Counted from the first letter of the stretch, positions 20,542 to 29,270 are shown. The stretch is 34,083 bases of DNA from Alphaproteobacteria bacterium (GCA_019237175.1 JAFAHP010000140.1:1-34083); one strand, 5' to 3'. Translations and numbers: made by a program. The notes: generated from the sequence alone by a model not told the origin.

Positions 20542-21329
20542 CGCACCCCTCCCAGGCCATCACCCATGGCCGCGGCGAGTAAACCCTCAAGGTCAAGCCG
20601 ACCAATGCAATCGGCGGTAGCTGCGGGCGAAAACGGATCGAGACCGTTGACCGGCGGTGAGGTCAATTCGCGGCACAGCCGGTACAACGCCGGGGCGTCG
20701 TCAACATCGTACCACGGATCGAGCTCGACCACGGGCAATCCAAGCGTCCGCGCCCGCGCCCTTGTCTGCGCGGCGACGGCGCTCGTGCTCCACTCGACAC
20801 GTTCGAACAAGTGGCAGTGTGGCGCCTTGATGCCCAGCACGTAATAGCCGCCATCCTCGGCCGGGCCGACGACAACCCGGTCACCGTCTTCGGCGAGGGT
20901 GGCGACCGCTCGCGACAGGAGTGCTGTCGGCAAATTCGGGCTGTCGGAATTCAGCAGGCACACCGCACCATATTGTTGAGCGAACAGCGATTGCGCGGCA
21001 TGCAACAGACATCGGCCGAAGCCCACGATATTGGGCGCGGATACCGCAGTCCCGTCGGCGAGGACGAGGCGCGTGCCGGAGGCCAGCATGCCGTCGAACG
21101 AAGTCTCCGATCCTGCCGGTGCGTATGCGACATAGCCCTCGATCGGCATGTCGCGGGCGGCCCGTGCGATGTTCTCGGTGATGTCGCGCAAAAAACTGGC
21201 GCTGAGCGCCGAGGCCATCGCCGGTGTCAACGGCGGCACCAGCCGGGTTTTGACCTGCCCCGGGACCGGCGCCTTCGCCATTACCGCGATCGCACAGCCG
21301 CCGGCGCGACCCGCCACGCTTTTTGTCAC
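20538..21329 (-). CDS. DUF2064 / TIGR04282-type glycosyltransferase-like protein
   Basis: AIAVMAKAPVPGQVKTRLVPPLTPAMASALSASFLRDI...LLNSDSPNLPTALL...VVVGPAEDGGYYVLGIK. GTG start at 21329 overlaps the upstream stop (GTGA). Confidence 0.85.
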   Translation of the reverse strand: MTKSVAGRAGGCAIAVMAKAPVPGQVKTRLVPPLTPAMASALSASFLRDITENIARAARDMPIEGYVAYAPAGSETSFDGMLASGTRLVLADGTAVSAPNIVGFGRCLLHAAQSLFAQQYGAVCLLNSDSPNLPTALLSRAVATLAEDGDRVVVGPAEDGGYYVLGIKAPHCHLFERVEWSTSAVAAQTRARARTLGLPVVELDPWYDVDDAPALYRLCRELTSPPVNGLDPFSPAATADCIGRLDLEGLLAAAMGDGLGGVR

Positions 21330-22066
21330 GATCCGCTGAACCAATTGTAGCCACGATCTGCCCAGAACCCGCCGGGATAACGGTTGGTGACATAAATCGT
21401 CGTCACCCATTTGGGGTTCTTGAACCCGAGCTTGGTCGGGATCCGCACCTTGAACGGGTAGCCATATTTGACCGGCAGGATCTCGTCGGCAAATTTGACG
21501 GCCATAATGGTTTGCGGATGCAGCGCGGTTGGCATGTCGATGCTGCCATAATAACCATCTGCGCACTGAAAGCCGACATATTTCGCGGTAAGGTCGGCTC
21601 CGACGCGCTGCAGGAACGCACCGAGCCTCGGGCCGCTCCATTTGCCGATCATGCTCCACCCTTCGACGCAGACATGGCGCGTGATCTGGCTTTCCTGCGG
21701 CAGGGCATAGAGTTGATCGACCGACCATGGCCGCTTGTCGCCGATCAGCCCCGACAATTCGAGGCGATAATCGGCAGCCGTCAACCTCGGAGCATCCTCG
21801 GCGGGGAAGAATGCATTATAGCGAAAATCCTTGACGACATCGGTTTCGGCAAAGGTCGGGGCCAGCCGCCGATCGCTGAACAGAAACATCTGAGCCCGAT
21901 CATTCCACTGCGACATCAGCTTCAAGACCTTTTGCACGCTGTTATGATCGGAAATGTCGCAGCCGGTCAGCAAAGTCAGCGCTCCCAGACCCAATGTCTG
22001 GCGCAAAAAGAGCCGCCGCTCGATGCCGGCCGCACTCGGGGTGGGCTCCAGCAGCACAGGGCTCAT
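21326..22066 (-). CDS. sulfite oxidase-family molybdopterin-dependent oxidoreductase
   Basis: RRLFLRQTLGLGALTLLTGCD signal/lipobox-like N-terminus; RLELSGLIGDKRPWSVDQLYALPQESQITRHVCVEGWSMIGKWSGPRLGAFLQRVG contains the Mo-ligand Cys region; ATG at 22066 overlaps the upstream stop. Confidence 0.88.
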   Translation of the reverse strand: MSPVLLEPTPSAAGIERRLFLRQTLGLGALTLLTGCDISDHNSVQKVLKLMSQWNDRAQMFLFSDRRLAPTFAETDVVKDFRYNAFFPAEDAPRLTAADYRLELSGLIGDKRPWSVDQLYALPQESQITRHVCVEGWSMIGKWSGPRLGAFLQRVGADLTAKYVGFQCADGYYGSIDMPTALHPQTIMAVKFADEILPVKYGYPFKVRIPTKLGFKNPKWVTTIYVTNRYPGGFWADRGYNWFSGS

Positions 22067-22767
22067 CGCCGTTCCTCCTCGAGGGAATGCGGTGCATCCG
22101 ACGCGAGGCCAAAAACCATCGCAACCAGGGTCTTTGGCACCAGTGCCGTCAGCGCCAGATGCACGACGAGAAACGCGACGATCGCCGCCATGCCAAAGAA
22201 GTGAACGATGCGGGCAAATTCGTAGCCGCCGAACAACCAGGTCAATTCCTGCAATTGCACCGGCTTCCAGATTGCAAGACCGGACAGGATCGTGATCAGG
22301 ATTACGGCGAGGACACCCCAGTAGAACACCTTTTGTACGGCGTTGTACTCGCCCAGTTGATGGCTCAGCCGGCCGCGCAATGCTGCAACAAAGTCGCGCC
22401 AAAACGCATCCACCGTGATGGGAAGGAAATCGCGGCGGAAATGCCCCGACACCAAGCCGACGACGATGTAAGCGAGGTAGTTCAGCACCAGCACCCACAT
22501 CGCGGCGAAATGCCACAACAATGCATTCGCCAGACCGTCGTCGTTGCTGACCGCCTCGGTGACGGTGAAATCGCCTCCCAAGGTCCAGTTGTAGGGGAAG
22601 CCCCAATGGATCGGCAGTGCCGGATAATAGTTATAGATGCGCCAGCCGCTGCCGATCATGACGAAAATCGCCAATGCATTGATCCAGTGCATGATCCGCC
22701 GACTTAGCGGATGGAGTTGCACATTGGCCGCCGGCGACGCGGTATGAAATCGGGCTGGAGCGCTCAC
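22063..22767 (-). CDS. cytochrome b561-like / b/b6 domain membrane protein
   Basis: VQLHPLSRRIMHWINALAIFVMIGSGWRIYNYYP...LLWHFAAMWVLVLNYLAYIVVG...FARIVHFFGMAAIVAFLVVHLALTALV: TM segments with conserved His. GTG start at 22767 overlaps the upstream stop. Confidence 0.85.
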   Translation of the reverse strand: MSAPARFHTASPAANVQLHPLSRRIMHWINALAIFVMIGSGWRIYNYYPALPIHWGFPYNWTLGGDFTVTEAVSNDDGLANALLWHFAAMWVLVLNYLAYIVVGLVSGHFRRDFLPITVDAFWRDFVAALRGRLSHQLGEYNAVQKVFYWGVLAVILITILSGLAIWKPVQLQELTWLFGGYEFARIVHFFGMAAIVAFLVVHLALTALVPKTLVAMVFGLASDAPHSLEEERR

Positions 22768-23606
22768 GACAAAACCTCCAATCCATCGGCGCGCAGCCGC
22801 TGGTGCGCCAGCGCACCCTGCAGGAATGCAATGAATTTCCCGGTGTTGGGGCTCAGTGAATGCTGCGTCTGGGCGAGCCAATAGACGACCGGAGGATAGC
22901 TTGCCGCTGGTAGGCGTTCGGCAATCATCAATGCGGGATCGGCCGCCACGTCGGTGGCGTAGACGATTGCCAGCGGCACTTTGCCTTGAGCCAAAAGATA
23001 TACGGCGTCGGCGGTGCCGACGACACCGATCGATTTGGCGCTGACCGCCTGCCACAGCCCTAGCGATTGCAACGCCTTTTGACTCGCGGCGCCGGCCGTG
23101 GCCGCCCATGGATCGACGATGGCGATCGGTTGTTTGCCCGCGGCCGCCGCCAAGCTTCCGGCGGCTGGAGACCCGGTGCCGGCGGCGCCCGCGCTGCCGG
23201 CAAGTGCGGCAACGACGAGCTGGTTGCGCCACACGCGTTCCAGTGTGCCGGGGCTGATCAACCCGCGCTTCGCCGCGGTGCCGGCGTTCGCCTCGCCTTC
23301 GCCGATCAGCACGTCAGCGCGCGCATGATGCGCGATCTGTTCGAGCAGCACCGCGGTCGGCGAGGCAAACACCCGAACATGGATGCCGGTCTCAGAACGC
23401 CACAAGGCGGCCACATCGGTGATCGCGTACGACAATGTCGGCTCGCAGAACACGACGACATCTGGCGCCACCGGGTAGTCGGCGTGTGCCGGGACGGCGG
23501 CCAGTAAGATAATCGGCAGCAACCACCCAATCGCGGCGGCGCGGCGGTTGTGGAGGATCGACCTGACACCCAGTCTTCCGCCGGAAGATCTCGCCATGTT
23601 CGGCAT
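22764..23606 (-). CDS. ModA-like extracellular substrate-binding protein
   Basis: Signal peptide AAAIGWLLPIILLAAVPAHA; VVVFCEPTLSYAITDVAALWRSETGIHVRVFASPTAVLLEQIAHHARADVLIGEG is ModA-like. ORF extends to 23681; start at 23606 is a guess. Confidence 0.7.
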   Translation of the reverse strand: MPNMARSSGGRLGVRSILHNRRAAAIGWLLPIILLAAVPAHADYPVAPDVVVFCEPTLSYAITDVAALWRSETGIHVRVFASPTAVLLEQIAHHARADVLIGEGEANAGTAAKRGLISPGTLERVWRNQLVVAALAGSAGAAGTGSPAAGSLAAAAGKQPIAIVDPWAATAGAASQKALQSLGLWQAVSAKSIGVVGTADAVYLLAQGKVPLAIVYATDVAADPALMIAERLPAASYPPVVYWLAQTQHSLSPNTGKFIAFLQGALAHQRLRADGLEVLS

Positions 23607-23844
23607 TGCCCTCTTGGCTTCCCTGTTCCGGGATATGCTTGAACTTTCCGGCGGGGTCACGAGCGAATTCGATCGCGACAAATTGGCGACAAATCGCGGT
23701 TAGGGAAGTTCCGGTCACGACAATGTGACGCTTGTCGGTGAGGCGGTCGGGCCACGGGGACTGTATCCCAGGAGCCTCGCTCCGAGGTGACGGCGATGTC
23801 CGCACCCCTGATTGGGCAAACCGAGGCGATGCCGATAGCGCGAA

Positions 23845-24417
23845 CTATCGCGCCTCGGTCCAGCTCTCGGAAAAAGCCAGCGCGCAGGTACTAAACGGCC
23901 GCCCTTCGCGCTGCATCGGCCAGGCGCGACCCGAAGCTTGCACCCCGTCGACGCTGAGCCGCGCGCCCAAGGCCGGGATCAAGAGAGTGCAAACGCCGTA
24001 GCGGCGGCCGCCCTCGCCGGGCTGGGTGTGGATCAACAGCGGTTCGCCGATGTCGTACCAGGTCAGCACGACTTCCTCGTCGGTCGTTACGATCCGCTCG
24101 GTCCAGAAATAATGCGGGTCGCCGGATTTGACGAATTCCGCGTCGGTAACCGGAATCCCGGTGTCGGCGGTCTCGGGATTGAGCATGCCTTGCACCGTGG
24201 TCTGCAACCAGCGCGCCATCGCGATGTTGTCGGAATAGATGCGCCAGCGGTCTTCGGTCAGCTCGCTTTTCACATAAAGGACATGGCCCGGGCCGCCCGG
24301 ACAGGTGATGATCCGCCAAAAGCTGGCGTTTGTGGTTTGCGGGCCGCCATCGGTCCCGCTCAGCCGGATAAAGGGGTTTTCGCCGGTCAGGATTACATGA
24401 TTTGGGTCGGCGGGCAT
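23845..24417 (-). CDS. hypothetical protein (190 aa)
   Basis: ATG at 24417; MPADPNHVILTGENPFIRLSGTDGGPQTTNASFWRIITCPGGPGHVLYVKSELTEDRW... Confidence 0.65.
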   Translation of the reverse strand: MPADPNHVILTGENPFIRLSGTDGGPQTTNASFWRIITCPGGPGHVLYVKSELTEDRWRIYSDNIAMARWLQTTVQGMLNPETADTGIPVTDAEFVKSGDPHYFWTERIVTTDEEVVLTWYDIGEPLLIHTQPGEGGRRYGVCTLLIPALGARLSVDGVQASGRAWPMQREGRPFSTCALAFSESWTEAR

Positions 24418-24597
24418 CCGAACTCCTTTTCGAAAAGAAGCCGCGAGAGGGGGGAAAGCGGCGGGTCGTGTGACCAATGGTAAAGCATCGAGGGCGACGG
24501 CGCTATCGCGGGACGCCGCCGCCACGCCCCACCGCAAGGCCGCGTGTACATTTTTTTCGACGGCCCCAGCGGCGGACAAATAGTTTTTGGTCAGTGG

Positions 24598-24951
24598 TCA
24601 GGCCGACAGCAGGGGACCGTGATCGTCGCAGTGGTCGCCGTGTGGATGATGGAGATGGTCGCCGACACGGTAATCGGTGTGGTCGCCATGCGGCACCGCC
24701 TCGTGGCCGCAACCCGGGCCGTGGACATGCGCGGCATCATGGCCGCCACAGCTATGACCGGAAGTGCAATGGTCGGGGTTGTCGGCCGACACCTCGATCA
24801 CATGCTCGTCGACGTGCCCTTCATGAGGATGGTGGAGATGGCCGTCGTGCAGGTAGTCGGTATGCCCGCCATGGCGCACCGCCGGATGGCTGCAGCCTGG
24901 TCCATGTTGATGGGTGTGGCCGGGATGTTGGCTAGCAGTACAGGTCGGCAT
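24598..24951 (-). CDS. His/Cys-rich putative metal-binding protein with internal duplication
   Basis: 117 aa with 28 His and 6 Cys; repeated module HxHGPGCxHxAVxHGxHTDYxxxxHLHHPHxxH. Confidence 0.8.
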   Translation of the reverse strand: MPTCTASQHPGHTHQHGPGCSHPAVRHGGHTDYLHDGHLHHPHEGHVDEHVIEVSADNPDHCTSGHSCGGHDAAHVHGPGCGHEAVPHGDHTDYRVGDHLHHPHGDHCDDHGPLLSA

Positions 24952-25033
24952 GAGTTCTCTTCCTTTCCATTTTAACTATCTGTCTATACTCAAAGCGACC
25001 GTCAGAGCCGAGATACCGCGTCGTCCGGGCCCG

Positions 25034-25303
25034 CTACTGCCAGGGTCCGGCGCTCTGACTATCCGGGGCAGGCGAAACGCTCGGTAGTTGCGACAGCGCG
25101 GCGCCCAAGGAAGCGTTCTCCCCGCCCGGCAGGTTGCTCAAGCGGCGCTGATCGAGTGTATAGACCGTTGCACCTAGAGGCGGGGCGATTTCGGCGCGTG
25201 CCCGGTCGAGTCGGGCAGCGGGAGCGGCATAATCCGAAGAGGATTCTTGACCAGCGCACGCGCCAACCGCGATCAGCGTGCACATCACGATCGCCTGCTT
25301 CAT
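25034..25303 (-). CDS. small lipoprotein resembling the N-terminal plug segment of a TonB-dependent receptor
   Basis: 89 aa; lipobox in MKQAIVMCTLIAVGAC; ARAEIAPPLGATVYTLDQRRLSNLPGGENASLGAALSQLPSV aligns without gaps to ARINIEPRIGASTYTLGPSAIQNLPEAQNTPIDNAILQMPGV of the adjacent receptor. Confidence 0.7.
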   Translation of the reverse strand: MKQAIVMCTLIAVGACAGQESSSDYAAPAARLDRARAEIAPPLGATVYTLDQRRLSNLPGGENASLGAALSQLPSVSPAPDSQSAGPWQ

Positions 25304-25455
25304 CGTCGGGAGCTGGGCCGGTTCCTTCTTTTTTCAAGCCGAACTCGATCGGGGACGCGGTAAGGAGCAGCCCCCGCATAGGGTGGCCCCGCCAGCTCGC
25401 GCTTCCCGCCGCTATAAATCGGCTACTAGCTCCCTTGTCGAGCGCGGTAGACGTT

Positions 25456-25474
25456 TGTTACGTTATATCATCGC
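25456..25474. promoter_or_regulatory. possible Zur-like operator
   Basis: TGTTACGTTATATCATCGC, about 50 nt upstream of the receptor start; partial match to the GTTATgTTATAACA-type Zur core as I recall it. Confidence 0.3.
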
Positions 25475-25523
25475 GACCGATCAATTCCGATTCCGAACCT
25501 GCGATCAACGTGAGGCAAGGGGT

Positions 25524-27797
25524 ATGGGTCACATATTCAAGCGCGCAGGAGCTGCGCTCGGGCTCGCCGTCCTGGTCGCACTGGCCATTTCTGATGGCGC
25601 CAAAGCGGACGATGCACCGGTGTTGTTGACCGGGCTGCCTCCGATCACGAACGGCGCGCCCGGCGGGTCAAATGGGCTGCTTGTTCTCGGCGCAAATTCG
25701 CCCACCGACAGCACCGCACCCGCCTCGTCGCAGGGCAATGTCTCGCTCGACATCAACGTAATTGCCAAACAATTAAATGAGGCGCGAATCAACATCGAGC
25801 CGCGCATCGGCGCCTCGACATACACCTTGGGGCCGAGTGCCATCCAAAACCTGCCGGAAGCACAAAACACGCCGATCGATAATGCCATCCTGCAAATGCC
25901 CGGCGTCGACCAAGATAATTTGGCGAATGGCGGGCTCCATATCCGCAACGAGCACTTGAACGTCCAGTATCGCATCAACGGCGTCATCATTCCGGATGGT
26001 GTGAGTTTCTTCGGTCAGGATTTGAGTATTCGCTTTGTCGATTCGATGTCGCTGATTACGGGTTCTTTGCCCGCCGAATACGGTCTGCGAACCGCCGGCA
26101 TCATCGATATCCAGAGCAAGAGCGGCCTCGGAAACCCGGGCGGCTCGGTCGAAATGTACGGCGGCAGTTATACTACCCTCAACCCCAGCATGGAGGTCGG
26201 TGGCGCGGTCGGCAACTACAACTATTTCGTAACCAGCAATTACTACCAAAGCATAAATGGGATAAATGACGTAACGTCAAAATATTACCAGATACATGAC
26301 GACACTCAGCAGGTCCATGCCTTCGCCTATATCGATAAAATTCTCGATCCTCACAACAGAATCAGCGTGATGGGCGGCGAGTTCAACGGTGACTTTCAGA
26401 TACCAAACAACCCCGGCCAGTCGACGTTTCCTGGCATTACAGAAATCAATGGTCTCCCTTCATCGCAGTTCAACTCCGCTCACCTCACCGAGTTTCAGGT
26501 CGAGGGCAGCCAGTTCGGGGCGGTCTCATTTTTGCACTCATTGGGGCCTCTCGACTTCCAGATCTCGGATATAGTCAAGTACAGTTTCCTGCATTATTAT
26601 CCCGATCTGTTCGGTGACCTCGCGTTCAACGGCATCGGCGAGAATGCCGGCCGGACCAGCTTGGCGAACTTTGTTCAGGCAGAAGGGACTTACCGGTGGA
26701 CAGCCAACCACACGGTGCGCGGCGGTATCCTCTTCACCACCGAACACGTGACCTCAAACGAAAACGCGGCGGTGCTAGACCAGATCGGGGCCGACAGTTT
26801 TGGAAATCCGATCTATGCGACAGTCCCTTCATTTATAGCCCAGAGCAGCGCCCAGACGAGTTTTACCTATAGCGGCTATCTCCAGGACGAATGGAAAGTA
26901 TTGCCGGCGGTGACCGTCAACTATGGGGTCCGCGGCGATGTCATAAACGGTTTCACCACCGGACAGCACCTCAGCCCGCGTGTTAACGCGGTGTGGCAGG
27001 CGACGCCGACGACGACCTTTCACGCGGGCTATGCCACTTATTACACACCACCGCCGCAGGAGCTGGTTGCAACCGAGAATATCTCTGCGTTCGCGAATAC
27101 GACCGGGGCGCCCGCTTCTACTCAGAATTCCCCGATCAAGAACGAAACGGCCCAATATCTGGATGTCGGGGTAAAGCAGCAGGCGCTCCGCGGGCTCACA
27201 ATAGGCGTCGATGTCTATTACAAGCACGCGAACAATCTGCTCGACGAGAGCCAGTTCGGCGCACCCATCATTCTGACGCCGTTCAATTATCGCGTCGGCA
27301 TCAACAAGGGCGTCGAGCTGACGACCGAATATAACGTTGGAAATTTCACTTTCTACGGCAATCTCGCGATTGCAAACCAGCTGGCAAGCGGTATCGAATC
27401 AGCGCAGTTCAATTTCACTCCGGCGCAGCTTGCCTCGGCCGACAGCATGTTTGTCAACACCGATCACAGCCAGCTCAAAACCGAATCGGCCGGTGTAGCC
27501 TATCTGTGGCACGGGACACGGTTTACCGCTGACATAGTCGCCGGCTCCGGCCTGCGAACCCAGCCGCCCAACGATCCGACCTTCAATGGTGAGACGGTCC
27601 CGTCCTACGAACAGGTAAATCTGGGCATCTCCCATGTCTTTCCGGCGAGTTTTGGTGGCCCGGTGACCGTGCGTCTCGCTCTCATCAATCTGTTCGACAA
27701 GATCTACCTGTTGCGCAGCATGACTGGGGTTGGCGAGTTTGCCAATCAATTCGGACCACGCCGTGCCCTCTACGCGGGTCTCAAAAAGGAGTTCTGA
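25524..27797 (+). CDS. TonB-dependent receptor
   Basis: 757 aa from ATG 25524; signal peptide; plug NLPEAQNTPIDNAILQMPGVDQDNLANGGLHIRNEHLNVQYRINGV; C-terminal VRLALINLFDKIYLLRSMTGVGEFANQFGPRRALYAGLKKEF ending in aromatic F. Confidence 0.92.
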   Translation: MGHIFKRAGAALGLAVLVALAISDGAKADDAPVLLTGLPPITNGAPGGSNGLLVLGANSPTDSTAPASSQGNVSLDINVIAKQLNEARINIEPRIGASTYTLGPSAIQNLPEAQNTPIDNAILQMPGVDQDNLANGGLHIRNEHLNVQYRINGVIIPDGVSFFGQDLSIRFVDSMSLITGSLPAEYGLRTAGIIDIQSKSGLGNPGGSVEMYGGSYTTLNPSMEVGGAVGNYNYFVTSNYYQSINGINDVTSKYYQIHDDTQQVHAFAYIDKILDPHNRISVMGGEFNGDFQIPNNPGQSTFPGITEINGLPSSQFNSAHLTEFQVEGSQFGAVSFLHSLGPLDFQISDIVKYSFLHYYPDLFGDLAFNGIGENAGRTSLANFVQAEGTYRWTANHTVRGGILFTTEHVTSNENAAVLDQIGADSFGNPIYATVPSFIAQSSAQTSFTYSGYLQDEWKVLPAVTVNYGVRGDVINGFTTGQHLSPRVNAVWQATPTTTFHAGYATYYTPPPQELVATENISAFANTTGAPASTQNSPIKNETAQYLDVGVKQQALRGLTIGVDVYYKHANNLLDESQFGAPIILTPFNYRVGINKGVELTTEYNVGNFTFYGNLAIANQLASGIESAQFNFTPAQLASADSMFVNTDHSQLKTESAGVAYLWHGTRFTADIVAGSGLRTQPPNDPTFNGETVPSYEQVNLGISHVFPASFGGPVTVRLALINLFDKIYLLRSMTGVGEFANQFGPRRALYAGLKKEF

Positions 27798-27946
27798 ATC
27801 CGGCGCTTCGTTGGCGGCTTCGCTCCGCTGGAAAGCGGGAATCGAGCCGATCGGCTGACGATCGATTCAGGCTCCACTAAATTGCCACGATGATCGTCAC
27901 GTCTAGTGGTACGAAACAGACAGATGGCTCCCAATTCTTCTTTTTC

Positions 27947-28028
27947 CGTCACCCCCGCGCAAGCGGGGGCCCAGGGCTGCGAGTGCAGTGTTTGGCCGCT
28001 CTGGGTTCCCGCTTTCGCGGGAATGACG
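27947..28028. repeat. palindromic intergenic repeat element
   Basis: CGTCA...TGACG ends with internal hairpins CCCCCGC-GCAA-GCGGGGG and TCCCGC-TTTC-GCGGGA. Confidence 0.75.
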
Positions 28029-28149
28029 ATAAGAGAATGCAGGTACCATCCGTTAGAATTGCACCACTAGATAGGATTACCCAGCGGCTCCGAGGGATAT
28101 ATGGTCGGCTCAAATCGGCCCCCAACGACTTGTTCGCAGAGGCTTGCCC

Positions 28150-28833
28150 GTGCCCAATTCTCCCGTCTCACTTTCGGTTGTCAGCCTTTTTCTGCACGCT
28201 GATATCGTCGTCAAGGGTGTGTTGTTGCTATTGCTCGCCGCCTCCGTGTGGAGCTGGGCGGTCATTATCGACAAGTTGTGGCGCCTTGCCGCGGTCGGGC
28301 GGTCGGTTGAGGCGCATGAGGCGCTCCTCGCCGCGGCACATGGCGCACCCGACCTGATGGCACCATCTCGCCGACCGGGCGGCGGCGACCCGGCCGGCGC
28401 GGTGCTGGCGGCCGGCTTGCACGAGAGCGCCGAAGCGGCATGGGTTGCGCCCGAAAGCCCGGCCGAGCGGCGCGAGCGCATCGAGCGGGCGATGCGGCTG
28501 GTGCTGAACGCGGAATTGCGCCGGCTTGAAGCCCGCTTGCCATTCCTCGCAAGCCTGGCCTCGGCGGCGCCGTTTATCGGGCTGTTCGGCACGGTGTGGG
28601 GGATCATGCGCAGCTTTACCGGCATCGCCGCCGCCAACAATACCAGCCTTGCCGTCGTCGCCCCCGGCATCGCCGAAGCCTTGTTCGCCACGGCCATGGG
28701 GCTCGCCGCGGCGATCCCCGCAGTCGTCGCTTACAACAAGATCACCGTTGATCTCGGCCGCTTTGCCGGACGCATGAACGGTCTGATCGGGCGCTCGAGC
28801 ACCATCCTTTCGCGCGTCGCGGCGGAAACCTGA
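28150..28833 (+). CDS. exbB: MotA/TolQ/ExbB proton channel family protein
   Basis: LFLHADIVVKGVLLLLLAASVWSWAVIIDKLWRL; LASLASAAPFIGLFGTVWGIMRSFTGIAAANNTSLAVVAPGIAEALFATAMGLAAAIPAVVAYN. Start GTG 28150 or TTG 28144. Confidence 0.88.
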   Translation: MPNSPVSLSVVSLFLHADIVVKGVLLLLLAASVWSWAVIIDKLWRLAAVGRSVEAHEALLAAAHGAPDLMAPSRRPGGGDPAGAVLAAGLHESAEAAWVAPESPAERRERIERAMRLVLNAELRRLEARLPFLASLASAAPFIGLFGTVWGIMRSFTGIAAANNTSLAVVAPGIAEALFATAMGLAAAIPAVVAYNKITVDLGRFAGRMNGLIGRSSTILSRVAAET

Positions 28834-28835
28834 CC

Positions 28836-29270
28836 ATGGCGATGGCAACGCGGCCCGTCGGCGAGAGTAGCGAGGAGCGCTATCAGCCGCTGGCCGAGAT
28901 CAATGTGACGCCGATGGTCGATGTCATGCTGGTGCTGCTGGTGATCTTTATGGTGACGGCACCGCTGTTGATGGTCGGCGTGCCGCTCGATCTGCCAAAG
29001 ACGCGCGCCGCGGCGATCACCGAGCACAAGAAGCCGATCATCCTCAGCCTCGACCGCGGCGGCGAAGTATTCATCGGTGACGATAAGGTGGCGCCAGGCG
29101 AGCTTGAACCCCGGCTTGCGGCACTCGCCGCCGAAGATCCCAAACGCATCGTCTTTGTCCGCGGCGACAAGACGATCACTTACGCGCAGCTGATGGACAT
29201 GTTGGGCGAGGTCAATCGCGCCGGTTTTGCGAAAGTGTCGCTGGTCGCCGAAGCCTCCGGGTCGAAGTGA
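28836..29270 (+). CDS. exbD: ExbD/TolR family biopolymer transport protein
   Basis: LAEINVTPMVDVMLVLLVIFMVTAPLLMVGVPLDLPKT...VFVRGDKTITYAQLMDMLGEVNRAGFAKVSLVAE. Confidence 0.92.
   Translation: MAMATRPVGESSEERYQPLAEINVTPMVDVMLVLLVIFMVTAPLLMVGVPLDLPKTRAAAITEHKKPIILSLDRGGEVFIGDDKVAPGELEPRLAALAAEDPKRIVFVRGDKTITYAQLMDMLGEVNRAGFAKVSLVAEASGSK

Noticed and set aside
21330-21728. N-terminal extension of the DUF2064 ORF
   Set aside because: Overlaps the conserved C-terminus of the sulfite oxidase-family gene in another frame; the GTG at 21329 gives a natural GTGA junction.
24544-24975. Plus-strand 143-aa ORF MYIFFDGPSGGQIVFGQWSG... with apparent TM segments
   Set aside because: Antisense of the His-rich gene; hydrophobic Met/Val runs arise from reverse-complemented His/Asp codons.
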